A stretch of DNA of 64,000 nucleotides. Origin: Clostridiales bacterium PH28_bin88. GTDB taxonomy: Bacteria; Bacillota; PH28-bin88. The position numbers and the translations under genes are program-made. The stretch spans positions 1 through 64,000 of the forward strand of contig LAKY01000018.1 of NCBI GenBank assembly GCA_000987045.1, given 5' to 3'. A model generated the notes under the pieces. That model searched no databases. It was not told the DNA's origin and saw nothing but the letters and a program-made list of their open reading frames with translations. Shown here piece after piece: positions 44,316 through 53,791 of the stretch (positions are counted from its first letter, which is position 1; every line of letters begins with the position of its first letter).

Positions 44316-45980
44316 ATGCTCAAACAATTCGGTATCACAATTAAAGAAGTGCTGCGCCTGCCTGCCTACCAGAATGTCAAGCTTCTGGGAGGTGAAGGGG
44401 GATTAGAACGGGTTGCCCGGAATGTTAACGTGATGGAGGTCCCGGATATTCTGCCGTGGCTAAAAAAGGGGGATTTCATATTAACAACCGGGTACGCTAT
44501 TAAAGATGATGCAGAGGCGCAAAAACGCCTGATTCCGCAGCTGGCTGCCCTAGGTGTTACTGGACTGGCTATCAAGCCCAAAAGATACATCGAATCCATT
44601 CCTCCTTATATGATCGAGCAGGCTAACAACCTCTCTCTACCTCTGTTAGAACTATCTATTGAAAGCAATTTTTCAGATCTAATTTCTTCTATATTGACGC
44701 AGATCGTAAACCGTCAAGCAGCTTTCATGGAACATAGTTTAAAAGTCCACCAGCAGTTTACCGATCTAATCCTACAGGGAGGAGAGTTAAACCAAATTGT
44801 TAGGGCTTTGGCCGATTTATTAGGAGCTTTCGTGCGTTTAGAAGACACGGTTAACTTGAGATCAGCTATTTTTCCTGAGACTATACCTCTTGAAATAGAA
44901 AGTCTCCTTGAGAAAGAAAACACGGAGGGCATTTCTGACGCTGACACACCCAACGGACTAATTGAACGCCAGATCTCAATCGGGGGACAGCCAGCGCATT
45001 TCGTAGCCTTACCGGTGGTCTTCGAAGGGAAAAAGTATGGTTGTGTCAAGTCAATTGCTTTGGAACGCAAATTTTCTTATTTGGACCTGTTAACCTTAGA
45101 ACGAGTGTGTTCTATTGTAGCTTTGGACATTCTTCGCCATCATGGCTTGGTACAAGTCGAGCAGAAATACAAAGCAGAATTACTGAACCAAATACTTACG
45201 ACAAACAACCCGGATGAGAAGAACTTTATTGAGCGTGGCAAATTGTTTCACTGGGATTTATCCGGTACTTACGCAGCAATCCTCATTAGTATTCTCCCCA
45301 AAAAGACTGGCGGGAGTCTAGTGGATATCGAGAGGGCTAAACAGGCTGCTAAAACCCAAGCCATCCCATTGATGGAGGACTATTGCAGGCGTAATGGTTT
45401 GATCCACATGCTAGTGGCAAACGAAATCGGTATTTTGCTGTTTGTGCAACCGTTGTGCAAAACCGACAAAACCGACGCATGGTTAAAGCGAATCTTGCGG
45501 CAAATGAGAAACGTGGTTAGTAAATGGGATGTAACCATAGGAGTAGGTGGGTGCTATTCGGGTCTGCATGGTATCAAGAACAGCTACCGTGAGGCAAAGA
45601 TCGCGCTGGAGGTTGGTGCTGATATCTTCGGCGCGGGCTCTGACATTTTTTACGACGAACTGGGTATCTACGGTTTGCTCTTAAGGCAGGCAAGCGTGGA
45701 AGAGCAAAAAGCTTTTGTCTGCCAAGTCCTGGGGCCTCTGCTGGATTATGACCAAGCAAAACAGGCTGAACTATTCAGCACACTTCAGGTTTTCCTGGAA
45801 ATGGACTGCAACATAAAGAAAACTGCACAAACACTATTCACTCACTATAACACAATCCTGTATCGCCTTAACAAGATCAAGGAACTCACTCGACTTGACA
45901 TCAATAACCTGGATCAGAAACTCACCCTGCAAGTAGCAGTACGGTTATTTCCGGTATTTAACCGCTATAACGATATTTAG
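44316..45980 (+). CDS. PucR-family transcriptional regulator 1
   Basis: The 554-residue protein starts with the PucR N-terminal domain (EVLRLPAYQNVKLLGGEGGL, VNVMEVPDILPWLKKGDFIL). A central GGDEF-like domain follows, and a C-terminal helix-turn-helix (NIKKTAQTLFTHYNTILYRL). PucR proteins sense purine-degradation intermediates such as allantoin. Its A+T-rich codon use matches sets 1 and 2 and differs from the second PucR gene, so it probably belongs with the upstream island. Confidence 0.93.
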   Translation: MLKQFGITIKEVLRLPAYQNVKLLGGEGGLERVARNVNVMEVPDILPWLKKGDFILTTGYAIKDDAEAQKRLIPQLAALGVTGLAIKPKRYIESIPPYMIEQANNLSLPLLELSIESNFSDLISSILTQIVNRQAAFMEHSLKVHQQFTDLILQGGELNQIVRALADLLGAFVRLEDTVNLRSAIFPETIPLEIESLLEKENTEGISDADTPNGLIERQISIGGQPAHFVALPVVFEGKKYGCVKSIALERKFSYLDLLTLERVCSIVALDILRHHGLVQVEQKYKAELLNQILTTNNPDEKNFIERGKLFHWDLSGTYAAILISILPKKTGGSLVDIERAKQAAKTQAIPLMEDYCRRNGLIHMLVANEIGILLFVQPLCKTDKTDAWLKRILRQMRNVVSKWDVTIGVGGCYSGLHGIKNSYREAKIALEVGADIFGAGSDIFYDELGIYGLLLRQASVEEQKAFVCQVLGPLLDYDQAKQAELFSTLQVFLEMDCNIKKTAQTLFTHYNTILYRLNKIKELTRLDINNLDQKLTLQVAVRLFPVFNRYNDI

Positions 45981-46089
45981 ACAAATAAAGTTTTTTGGCC
46001 TAACCCTTAGTTCCAATCATCGCTCCCGGTGGGGCAATTTTTTTTACAGGGCTTTTTTGAAGCCGGTTAGTACGGTACAATCAAGGAGG

Positions 46090-46110
46090 GTTTGTAAATA
46101 GTTCACAAAC
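46090..46110 (+). promoter_or_regulatory. Inverted repeat before pucR2
   Basis: GTTTGT and ACAAAC are separated by nine bases, immediately before the ribosome binding site of pucR2. It is a possible autoregulatory operator. Confidence 0.35.
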
Positions 46111-46123
46111 TGGAGGGTTGCCG

Positions 46124-47827
46124 GTGAAACGGGAATTAGGCCTGTCTGTCAGGGAAGTATTGCTGTTGCCAGCGTATACTGGTGTTCGGGTGGTAGCTGG
46201 CGCGAAAGGCCTCGACCGCATGGTCAACAATGTGAATGTGATGGAGGTTCCGGACATCCTGGAATGGGTGAAAGAGGGCGACCTCCTGCTGACCACTGCC
46301 TACGCTATTCGCCACGACGTCGAAGCCCAGCGCCAGTTGATCCCCCAGTTGGCGCGCAAGGGGTTGGCGGCACTGGCCATCAAACCCGGGCGCTATATTG
46401 AACAAATCCCTCAGGTCATGCTGGATGCCGCCGAGCGGTGGGAATTTCCTTTGTTGGAACTTCCCGGGGAAGTCAGCTTTACTGACTTAATCAACCCCGT
46501 TCTTATTGAGATCCTTAACAAACAGGCTGGCTATCTACAGCAATCACTGGAAACCCATAAGGATTTCATGAACATCGTGCTAGAAGGAGGGGGACTGCAG
46601 GAAATGGCGGATAGCCTGGCTCGTCGCATTGAAAACACCGTACATATCCTGGACCAAAAACACTGGCGGTCAGCTCATGCATGCGTCAATTGGGATTGTT
46701 CCTCCTTCGAGACCTTGCTGGATGCTCCGGCATTCGACCAACAGCATGTAAATCCCACGGATCAAGAAATGTTCCAATGGTTATCATCGACTTCCTTTAA
46801 CCGGAGGGTGGTGACCGTAGGGGGGCGAAGGCTGCATAAACTGATCATTCCCATTGTTGCTGGCAGGGAAATCCATGGCCAGGTGACTGTCTGGGATACC
46901 AACCGTCCTTTCAGCGCTTCCCACCTGCTGACCATTGAACGGTTAATCACGGTGGCCGCACTGGAGATTATCAGCTACCATGCAGTTTCCCAGGTGGAAA
47001 ACAGGTATCGCAGCGAGTTTATTGACCACCTCTTAAATGGGCACCACCGGCTCACCCCGGAGGTGATCGAGAGGGGAAAGGTATTCGGCTGGGATTTGAA
47101 CCGGAGTTACGCGGCACTGGTGGTGGGGGCGGCGGGAGTACGGCAGGAGTCTTGCTGGTTACCGGAAGGAGAGCGTTCCTTATTTCAGGAAAAGAAGGAG
47201 CAGTTGCTGCAGCTGGTGGAACGCACCTGCATGCAGTGGCAATTACCGGTGATTATCGCCTCCAATAGTACCGGTATCGTCTGCCTGGTAGACCCGATCT
47301 CGGGCGCGGACGAGCATGATGAAAAGAAAAAACTGCTGGCCCTGGCTGCCGGCCTGCGGCAGGTTGCGGAACAGCGCCTGGGACTGGCGGTCATCACTGG
47401 TATTGGCCGCAGGCATCCCGGCTTGGATGGACTGCGCCGCAGCTACCGGGAGGCGTGCCGGGTGGTGGAAGTAGCCCGCCTGCTGGCCGGGGACGGCCGG
47501 GTGATGCATTTCACAGACCTTGGTCCCTACCGCCTGTTGTACCTGTTGGAGGGTAACGAAGAGCTTTCCGCCTACCTGGAAGAAACCATTCTCCCCCTGG
47601 TGCGGTACGACCGGGAGAAGCAGAGCAGCCTGTTGACCACGCTGGACGCATTGTTTACCCATCATGGTAATGTGAAAAAGGTCTCCGCGGCCCTTTTCAC
47701 CCACTATAACACGGTTCTGTACCGCCTGAAACGCATCCAGGAGATCACCGGCCGCGACCTGGAAGACCCGGAGGACCGCTTGAGCATGGAGATAGCCCTG
47801 AGGATTTGGAAGATGCACGGGGAGTAA
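46124..47827 (+). CDS. PucR-family transcriptional regulator 2
   Basis: GTG 46124 lies six bases after GGAGGG; TTG 46118 is too close to that site. The 567-residue protein repeats the PucR architecture: SVREVLLLPAYTGVRVVAGA, NVNVMEVPDILEWVKEGD, a middle domain, and a C-terminal NVKKVSAALFTHYNTVLYRL helix-turn-helix. Its G+C-rich codon use matches the FdrA array, so it may regulate that array while pucR1 regulates sets 1 and 2. It ends six bases from convergent RNase J with no obvious terminator between. Confidence 0.93.
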   Translation: MKRELGLSVREVLLLPAYTGVRVVAGAKGLDRMVNNVNVMEVPDILEWVKEGDLLLTTAYAIRHDVEAQRQLIPQLARKGLAALAIKPGRYIEQIPQVMLDAAERWEFPLLELPGEVSFTDLINPVLIEILNKQAGYLQQSLETHKDFMNIVLEGGGLQEMADSLARRIENTVHILDQKHWRSAHACVNWDCSSFETLLDAPAFDQQHVNPTDQEMFQWLSSTSFNRRVVTVGGRRLHKLIIPIVAGREIHGQVTVWDTNRPFSASHLLTIERLITVAALEIISYHAVSQVENRYRSEFIDHLLNGHHRLTPEVIERGKVFGWDLNRSYAALVVGAAGVRQESCWLPEGERSLFQEKKEQLLQLVERTCMQWQLPVIIASNSTGIVCLVDPISGADEHDEKKKLLALAAGLRQVAEQRLGLAVITGIGRRHPGLDGLRRSYREACRVVEVARLLAGDGRVMHFTDLGPYRLLYLLEGNEELSAYLEETILPLVRYDREKQSSLLTTLDALFTHHGNVKKVSAALFTHYNTVLYRLKRIQEITGRDLEDPEDRLSMEIALRIWKMHGE

Positions 47828-47833
47828 ACCGGT

Positions 47834-49501
47834 TTAGATCTCCATGATAATCGGTAATATCACCGGGCGGCGCTGGGTTTTTACCTGGATAAATTGGCCC
47901 AGTTCGTCCCGGATGGCGCTCTTGATAATGGACCACTCGGTAATCTGTTGTTGCTGGCACTTTTCGAGGGCCTGGACAGTCTTCTCGCGGGCCTGGTTCA
48001 TCAGCTCGGCCGATTCCCGGACGAACACGAACCCGCGGGAGATCAGGTCGGGACCGGCCAGGACCGCCCCGGTATCCTTGTTAATAGTCACCACCACGAT
48101 GACGATACCCTCTTCCGCCAGGTGCAGGCGGTCTCTTAAAACGATATTCCCCACATCACCGATGCCCAGCCCGTCTATAAACACTCTGCCGGAGGGTACC
48201 TTGCCAGCAATGCGGCCTCCTTGATGGCTCAGCTCGATGCGGTCCCCGATGTTGGCTATAAACACGTTTTCTCTTGGGATGCCTACCTTGGCCGCTACTT
48301 CCGCGAAGACGGCCTGGTGGGTATGCTCGCCGTGAAACGGGATCACGTACTTCGGACGGAGCATGTTCAACATCAGCTTGATCTCTTCCTGGCCGGCGTG
48401 GCCGGAAACGTGGACCAGGGCGACTTCCTTGTAGATCACGTCTGCCCCGGTGCGGAACAGGTTGTTGATGGTGCGTGCCACCAGTTGCTCGTTGCCCGGG
48501 ATAGGTGTAGCAGAAATGATCACCGTGTCTCCCTCTTCAATAGTTACCTGCCGGTGGCTGTGGGTGGCCATTCTGGTCAGGGCGGCCATGGGTTCGCCCT
48601 GGCTGCCCGTGGCCAGAATTACCACCTTCTCCCGTGGCAGCCGGTCGATCTCGTCGACCTCCACCAGGGTTTTAGGGGGGATTTGGAGGTAGCCGAGCCG
48701 GCTGGCTACATCCACCACGTTGAGCATGCTGCGCCCCACCACCGCCACTTTACGCCCGTACTTTACCGCGGCGTTGATCACCTGCTGGACGCGGTGGACA
48801 TGAGAGGCGAAGGTAGCCACGATGATCCGCTGGCTGGCGTTCCTGAAAATCCGGTCGAAGGTTTCCCCCACCACCTTCTCAGAAGGGGTCATCGCTTCCC
48901 GCCCAATATTGGTGCTGTCGCAAATAAAGGCCAGCACGCCCCTGGTCCCGTAGGCGGCGATCTTATGAAACTCAGCCACCCGTCCGTCCACGGGTGTCTG
49001 GTCCAGTTTAAAGTCGCCCGAGTGGACGATTAGCCCCGCGGGGGTGGTGATTGCCAGGCCTACCCCGTCGGGGATACTGTGGTTGATGCGGAAAAACTCC
49101 ACCTGAAAGCTGCCCAGCCGGAGCTTTTGGTCAGGGTTGATGAGCCGCAGGTCTACCTGTTTAACCATCCCGTGTTCCTCAAGTTTGCTTTCCACCAGCC
49201 CCAAGGTGAGTTTGGTCCCGTAAACCGGGACGTTGAGGTCTTTCAGCACGAAAGGCAGCGCTCCGATATGGTCTTCGTGGCCATGGGTCAACAGGATCCC
49301 CCTGACTCTTTCCCGGTTTTGCAGGAGGTAGGTAATGTCGGGGATCACCAGGTCGATGCCCAGTTGCTCCTCTTCAGGGAACTTGACGCCGGAGTCAACC
49401 ACTACGATGTCGTCCCCGCATTCGATGGCCAGCATGTTCTTGCCAACCTCGGTAACCCCGCCCAGGGGGATTAAACTCACTGCTAAGTCAAACTTTCCCA
49501 T
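47834..49501 (-). CDS. rnj: Ribonuclease J
   Basis: I place the start at ATG 49501 behind GGGAGTGG, giving 555 residues, the normal length; an upstream in-frame ATG at 49594 adds an unconserved tail. The metallo-beta-lactamase motif LTHGHEDHIGALP, the beta-CASP segment VIISATPIPGNE and HVSGHAGQEE are present. It combines 5'-3' exonuclease and endonuclease activity in RNA turnover and rRNA maturation. It is a housekeeping gene interrupting the catabolic region. Confidence 0.95.
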   Translation of the reverse strand: MGKFDLAVSLIPLGGVTEVGKNMLAIECGDDIVVVDSGVKFPEEEQLGIDLVIPDITYLLQNRERVRGILLTHGHEDHIGALPFVLKDLNVPVYGTKLTLGLVESKLEEHGMVKQVDLRLINPDQKLRLGSFQVEFFRINHSIPDGVGLAITTPAGLIVHSGDFKLDQTPVDGRVAEFHKIAAYGTRGVLAFICDSTNIGREAMTPSEKVVGETFDRIFRNASQRIIVATFASHVHRVQQVINAAVKYGRKVAVVGRSMLNVVDVASRLGYLQIPPKTLVEVDEIDRLPREKVVILATGSQGEPMAALTRMATHSHRQVTIEEGDTVIISATPIPGNEQLVARTINNLFRTGADVIYKEVALVHVSGHAGQEEIKLMLNMLRPKYVIPFHGEHTHQAVFAEVAAKVGIPRENVFIANIGDRIELSHQGGRIAGKVPSGRVFIDGLGIGDVGNIVLRDRLHLAEEGIVIVVVTINKDTGAVLAGPDLISRGFVFVRESAELMNQAREKTVQALEKCQQQQITEWSIIKSAIRDELGQFIQVKTQRRPVILPIIMEI

Positions 49502-49741
49502 CAAATCCACTCCCGGCTCGCAACCCGCCCGCCTGGCTTGTCCTGTACCTTTTCCCACAACTAGTCTGCTCCTTTTCCCGATTTTCACTCCCATAATTAA
49601 CTAGTTTATCATATTAATTATACAGCATTTGGTCAAGCCCTTATTTTGCAGATTGATCAGCAAATGTTTACATACCGGTACAGCAATCAAGCGGGGACGA
49701 TTCGTAAAAGGTTCACAAAGGAATCCGGTCATGGGAGCAGA

Positions 49742-50722
49742 ATGTTCTTGCATAAAGATGAGGTGGTGTTGGTGCAAGCGGTGACCGCCCTTACGGTGGG
49801 CTGGGACATGGTCAACCGGATGCAGCGCGGTGAACTGTGGGGTACGGTGCATAGCGTTTTCCGGCGGGCCTTTAACTTTATCGGCCAGGATGGGGAGCTG
49901 TACGCGGTGACAAGCGCTTCCCTGGGTCCCGCTCCCAACTCCGTGGTGGTGGCTGGCGGGAGGCCGGGGGACGCGAGTATGGATTGGACAGGTGTGGTCA
50001 AGCCGGAAGTTCCGGTAGTTAGCTGCGGAAGTGACTGGCTGCTGTTGGGGGATGGCTCCCTGATGGTTTCCTTGCGGGGGGCGCCTATATGGCGAGCATG
50101 GGGACTTCCCCGGCCGATGCTGCCGGCTTCCGAGGTGGATGCCAACCTGCGGTTGGCGGGCAGACTGGTCGCCGGGAGAAGAGACGCCGAATTTGGATCG
50201 ATATATCCTTGCCTGGTGGTTCCTGGGAATCCCTGGGTGCCCCAAACGCTGCCGGCTCTGGCCAAGATGGCAATGCCTGCCGCGAACGAACTGGCCGTAT
50301 CCTGGCTGGCGGGGGAACCAACTGGAATCAGGGCGGCGGCAGCCCGCCTGGCGGGGTTGGGGCCTGGGCTTACGCCATCGGGAGACGATTTCTTGACCGG
50401 GTTCATGGCCGCCACTGCCATGGCCTCAGGGTACCATCCACTGCTGGAGGAACGTGTGCGGTGGGTTAACCGGCAGGTAACCGGAATCGCGGTTCCCGGG
50501 GCTAACCCCATTACCCGCGCCCAGTTGACGTACGCCGCCAGGGGACAGCCCCCCGCGGTGGTACAGCGATGTGTTGATGGGCTGTTTTGCGGGTCACGAC
50601 GCCAGGCTGCCAGGGGGATCAAGGGGCTGATGAAGGCCGGCGCTACCTCGGGTGTGGACTTGCTGGTGGGCATCGGGTTGGGGTGCCGCGTTGTGCTGAA
50701 GTATCTAGAAGCGCTGCAGTAA
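49742..50722 (+). CDS. DUF2877 protein, AllH-like (carbamoyltransferase subunit)
   Basis: The protein matches DUF2877 (E. coli YlbF/AllH), with the conserved block GLGPGLTPSGDDFLTGFMAA and a C-terminal GATSGVDLLVGIGLG. ATG 49742 behind GGGAGCAGA gives 326 residues; the frame is open back to TTG 49646. In E. coli, AllF (FdrA), AllG and AllH together form oxamate carbamoyltransferase. Here it opens the array with the FdrA and AllG-like genes just downstream, so it is probably part of the same complex. Confidence 0.85.
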   Translation: MFLHKDEVVLVQAVTALTVGWDMVNRMQRGELWGTVHSVFRRAFNFIGQDGELYAVTSASLGPAPNSVVVAGGRPGDASMDWTGVVKPEVPVVSCGSDWLLLGDGSLMVSLRGAPIWRAWGLPRPMLPASEVDANLRLAGRLVAGRRDAEFGSIYPCLVVPGNPWVPQTLPALAKMAMPAANELAVSWLAGEPTGIRAAAARLAGLGPGLTPSGDDFLTGFMAATAMASGYHPLLEERVRWVNRQVTGIAVPGANPITRAQLTYAARGQPPAVVQRCVDGLFCGSRRQAARGIKGLMKAGATSGVDLLVGIGLGCRVVLKYLEALQ

Positions 50723-50765
50723 AAGCCCTTCGACTTTATTGAGGGGGCTGTTGGAGAGAAAGGGG

Positions 50766-52343
50766 TTGATCTGTATCCCTGTCAAGGTGCTGATCAAAAA
50801 GAATGCCTACTATGATTCGGTTACCCTGATGTCCGTTTCCAAAGAGGTCACCGGAATGGATGGGGTTGAAGAGGCGGTGGTGGCAATGGCCACCGGCCTG
50901 AATAAGGAACTGCTTGCCAACGTGGGGATGGTCACCGCGGAGGTGCAAGGCGCAACCCCCAACGACCTGGTGATTGCCGTGAAGGCGAAAGACGATCAGG
51001 TGGCGGCGGCCGCTGTTGAAACCGCGGAGCAGATCCTGGTACGGCGGGTAACGGATGACCAGGGAGAGCAACAACGGACCCGTTCCCTGGGGAGCGCGTT
51101 TAAGTCCAATCCCAACCTGAACCTGGTGCTGATCTCCGTACCGGGCGCCTACGCTGCCCGTGAGGCCCGCAGGGCGCTGGAAGGCGGGCGCCATGTGATG
51201 CTGTTCAGCGATAATGTTACAATTGAAGATGAGATCGCCCTGAAGAAGCTGGCCCGCCAAAAAGGGCTCCTGATGATGGGGCCGGACTGCGGTACCGCCG
51301 TGATTAACGGGGTGGCGCTGGCTTTTGCCAACGTGGTCAAACGGGGCGGCATCGGGGTGGTTGGGGCCTCCGGTACCGGTACCCAGGAGGTCATTTCCAT
51401 TATCGACAAGATCGGGGAAGGGGTTTCCCAGGTGATCGGCACCGGTGGCCGGGACCTGACCGCGGCGGTGGGCGGCATGATGACCATGGATGCCATTCGT
51501 GCCCTGCAGGAGGATGAGCATACCCGTGTGCTGGTGGTAATTTCCAAACCCCCGGCGCCGGCAGTGGCCCAGGAGGTGCTGCGTCTCTTGTCCTCCGGGA
51601 AAAAACCGGCGGTAGTCCATTTCATTGGTACCGGTCCTGAAGGAGTGGAGGCTGCCGGCTTAATACCAGGCCTGACCCTGGAGGATACCGCCGCCAAGGC
51701 GGTAGCGCTGGCCATGGGTGAGCAGGTTACCGGGGAAGAGGTATTTCCCGGTGAGGACCTCCACCCCGTGGCCCGGCAGGAAGCCGCCAAACTGGCTCCG
51801 GGGCAACGCTATGTACGGGGATTGTACACCGGAGGTACCCTTTGTGACGAAGCCATGTTTATCCTGGCCCCAGTTTTGGGAGGCGTGTACTCCAACGTGG
51901 CCCCTGATCCCGGTTGGCGGCTGGTCGACCCGCGGTCCAGCAGGGAACACACCATGTTGGACCTGGGAGACGACTACTTTACCGTCGGGAGGCCGCATCC
52001 CATGATCGAACCCAGCCTGCGCCTACCCCGGTTCTGGGCGGAGGCCAATGACCCCGAAGTTGCGGTGATCCTGCTGGACGTGGTGCTGGGTCACGGGGTT
52101 CACCCCGATCCCGCCGGCATCCTGGCCCCGGTGATTGCGGAAGCCAAGGAAAAGTGCCGGCAGGAGGGCAGGTACTTGTCAGTAGTAACCTCTGTATGCG
52201 GGACCTCCGGCGACCCCCAGGGGTTGCATGAACAGGAGCGAAAACTTCGCGAGGCCGGGGCGTTGGTGATGGCCAGCAACGCCCGTGCGGCCCGGCTGGT
52301 CAGGATGATGTTTCAACTCCGGGCACAGGAGGTGATGTCATGA
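50766..52343 (+). CDS. fdrA: FdrA (AllF-like acyl-CoA-synthetase-fold carbamoyltransferase subunit)
   Basis: TTG 50766 follows GGAGA and begins MICIPVKVLIKKNAYYDSVTLM, like E. coli FdrA. The 525-residue protein has the succinyl-CoA-synthetase fold, with GVVGASGTGTQEV and GPDCGTAVINGVALAFANVV. In E. coli this subunit functions in phosphorolysis of oxalurate to oxamate and carbamoyl phosphate. It lies 43 bases after the AllH-like gene and overlaps the AllG-like gene by four bases. Confidence 0.92.
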   Translation: MICIPVKVLIKKNAYYDSVTLMSVSKEVTGMDGVEEAVVAMATGLNKELLANVGMVTAEVQGATPNDLVIAVKAKDDQVAAAAVETAEQILVRRVTDDQGEQQRTRSLGSAFKSNPNLNLVLISVPGAYAAREARRALEGGRHVMLFSDNVTIEDEIALKKLARQKGLLMMGPDCGTAVINGVALAFANVVKRGGIGVVGASGTGTQEVISIIDKIGEGVSQVIGTGGRDLTAAVGGMMTMDAIRALQEDEHTRVLVVISKPPAPAVAQEVLRLLSSGKKPAVVHFIGTGPEGVEAAGLIPGLTLEDTAAKAVALAMGEQVTGEEVFPGEDLHPVARQEAAKLAPGQRYVRGLYTGGTLCDEAMFILAPVLGGVYSNVAPDPGWRLVDPRSSREHTMLDLGDDYFTVGRPHPMIEPSLRLPRFWAEANDPEVAVILLDVVLGHGVHPDPAGILAPVIAEAKEKCRQEGRYLSVVTSVCGTSGDPQGLHEQERKLREAGALVMASNARAARLVRMMFQLRAQEVMS

Positions 52344-53752
52344 CTAATATCAAGCGGCTATTTGACGGGGAACTTCAAGTGGTGAATATGGGAAGTAAAA
52401 CCTTTGCCAAAGAACTGGCTGCCCAGGGGGTAGGCGTGGTGGATGTGGACTGGCAGCCCCCGGCCGGAGGGGACAGCCGCCTTCTGGATGCCCTGGACAG
52501 GTTGGAAGGCCGGGAGGAAGCGGAAGCCGCCAACAGGGAAGCGGTAGAGCGGATCGCCGCTGCCAGGCCGGTGCTGGTAGACCTGCAGGCAGCCCACCGG
52601 GTGGTACCGGGAATGACTGGCCGCACCATCCTGCACGCCGGACCCCCGGTGACCTGGGAGCGGATGTGCGGTCCCATGCGGGGGGCGATCATGGGCGCCC
52701 TGTTGTACGAAGGGTGGGCACGGGACGAAAAGGAGGCAGCGGCCCTTGCCGCATCGGGAGAAATTGTATTTTCTCCGTGCCATGAGCACCAGGCAGTCGG
52801 GCCCATGGCGGGGATTATCTCTCCCTCCATGCCGGTATTCATCATCGAAAACGTCACTCACGGCAACCGGGCTTTCTGTACCATGAATGAAGGGCTGGGC
52901 AAGGTTTTGCGCTATGGGGCCTACAGCCCCGACGTGATCTCCAAGTTAAAATGGATGGAAACTGTTCTGGCACCGGCCTTGCGGGAAGCGATCCAGCTTT
53001 CGGGGGGCATCGATATCAGAGCCATGATTGCCCAGGCCCTGCACATGGGGGATGAGTGCCATAACCGGAACAAGGCGGGTACTTCCCTGTTAATCCGCAC
53101 CCTGGCGCCTTACCTGGTGCGGACCGCGACGCCGCCCGATACGCTTGCCCAGGTCTTGAGCTTTATTGACGGCAACGATCACTTTTTCCTGAACCTGTCC
53201 ATGCCGGCGTGCAAGGCGATCATGGACGCGGCCCACGGTATCCCGCACAGCACCGTGGTTACCACCATGGCCCGTAACGGTACCGATTTCGGCATCCGGG
53301 TGAGCGGGCTGGGGGACCGGTGGTTCACCGCCCCGGCGGAGATTGTGGACGGGCTGTACTTTCCCGGCTACACATCGGCGGACGCCAACCCCGACATCGG
53401 GGACAGCGCCATTACCGAAACCACTGGCATTGGTGGTTTCGCCATGGCGGGGGCGCCCGCCATTGTCCAGTTCGTGGGCGGTACGGTGGCGGATGCGGGG
53501 CGCTATACCAACCTGATGTACGAGATTACCCTGGCGGAGAGCCGTTCCTTCACCATCCCCCAATTGAACTTCCGGGGCACGCCCACGGCTATCGACCTCC
53601 GGAAGGTGATGTCTACAGGGGTCCTGCCCCACATTAACACCGGCATCGCCCACCGGGAGGCCGGCGTGGGCCAGGTGGGAGCCGGCCTGGTACGCCCGCC
53701 CAGGGTTTGCTTTGAAAATGCCCTGCTGGCCATGGCCGAATCGGTTAAGTAG
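52340..53752 (+). CDS. DUF1116 protein, AllG-like (carbamoyltransferase subunit)
   Basis: The 470-residue protein matches DUF1116 (E. coli YlbE/AllG), with HEHQAVGPMAGIISPSMPV, the GDECHNRNKAGTSLL segment and ARNGTDFGIRVSGL. Its ATG overlaps the fdrA stop (ATGA). It is expected to form the catalytic complex with FdrA and the AllH-like protein. The carbamoyl donor in this organism is unknown. Confidence 0.92.
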   Translation: MTNIKRLFDGELQVVNMGSKTFAKELAAQGVGVVDVDWQPPAGGDSRLLDALDRLEGREEAEAANREAVERIAAARPVLVDLQAAHRVVPGMTGRTILHAGPPVTWERMCGPMRGAIMGALLYEGWARDEKEAAALAASGEIVFSPCHEHQAVGPMAGIISPSMPVFIIENVTHGNRAFCTMNEGLGKVLRYGAYSPDVISKLKWMETVLAPALREAIQLSGGIDIRAMIAQALHMGDECHNRNKAGTSLLIRTLAPYLVRTATPPDTLAQVLSFIDGNDHFFLNLSMPACKAIMDAAHGIPHSTVVTTMARNGTDFGIRVSGLGDRWFTAPAEIVDGLYFPGYTSADANPDIGDSAITETTGIGGFAMAGAPAIVQFVGGTVADAGRYTNLMYEITLAESRSFTIPQLNFRGTPTAIDLRKVMSTGVLPHINTGIAHREAGVGQVGAGLVRPPRVCFENALLAMAESVK

Positions 53753-53791
53753 AGTGAAGTTTAACATGTGCTTAGAGGGGAGAGATGTTTG

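Noticed and set aside
48221..49604. Plus-strand open frames opposite RNase J
   Set aside because: They mirror codon bias of the intact minus-strand rnj gene and resemble no family.
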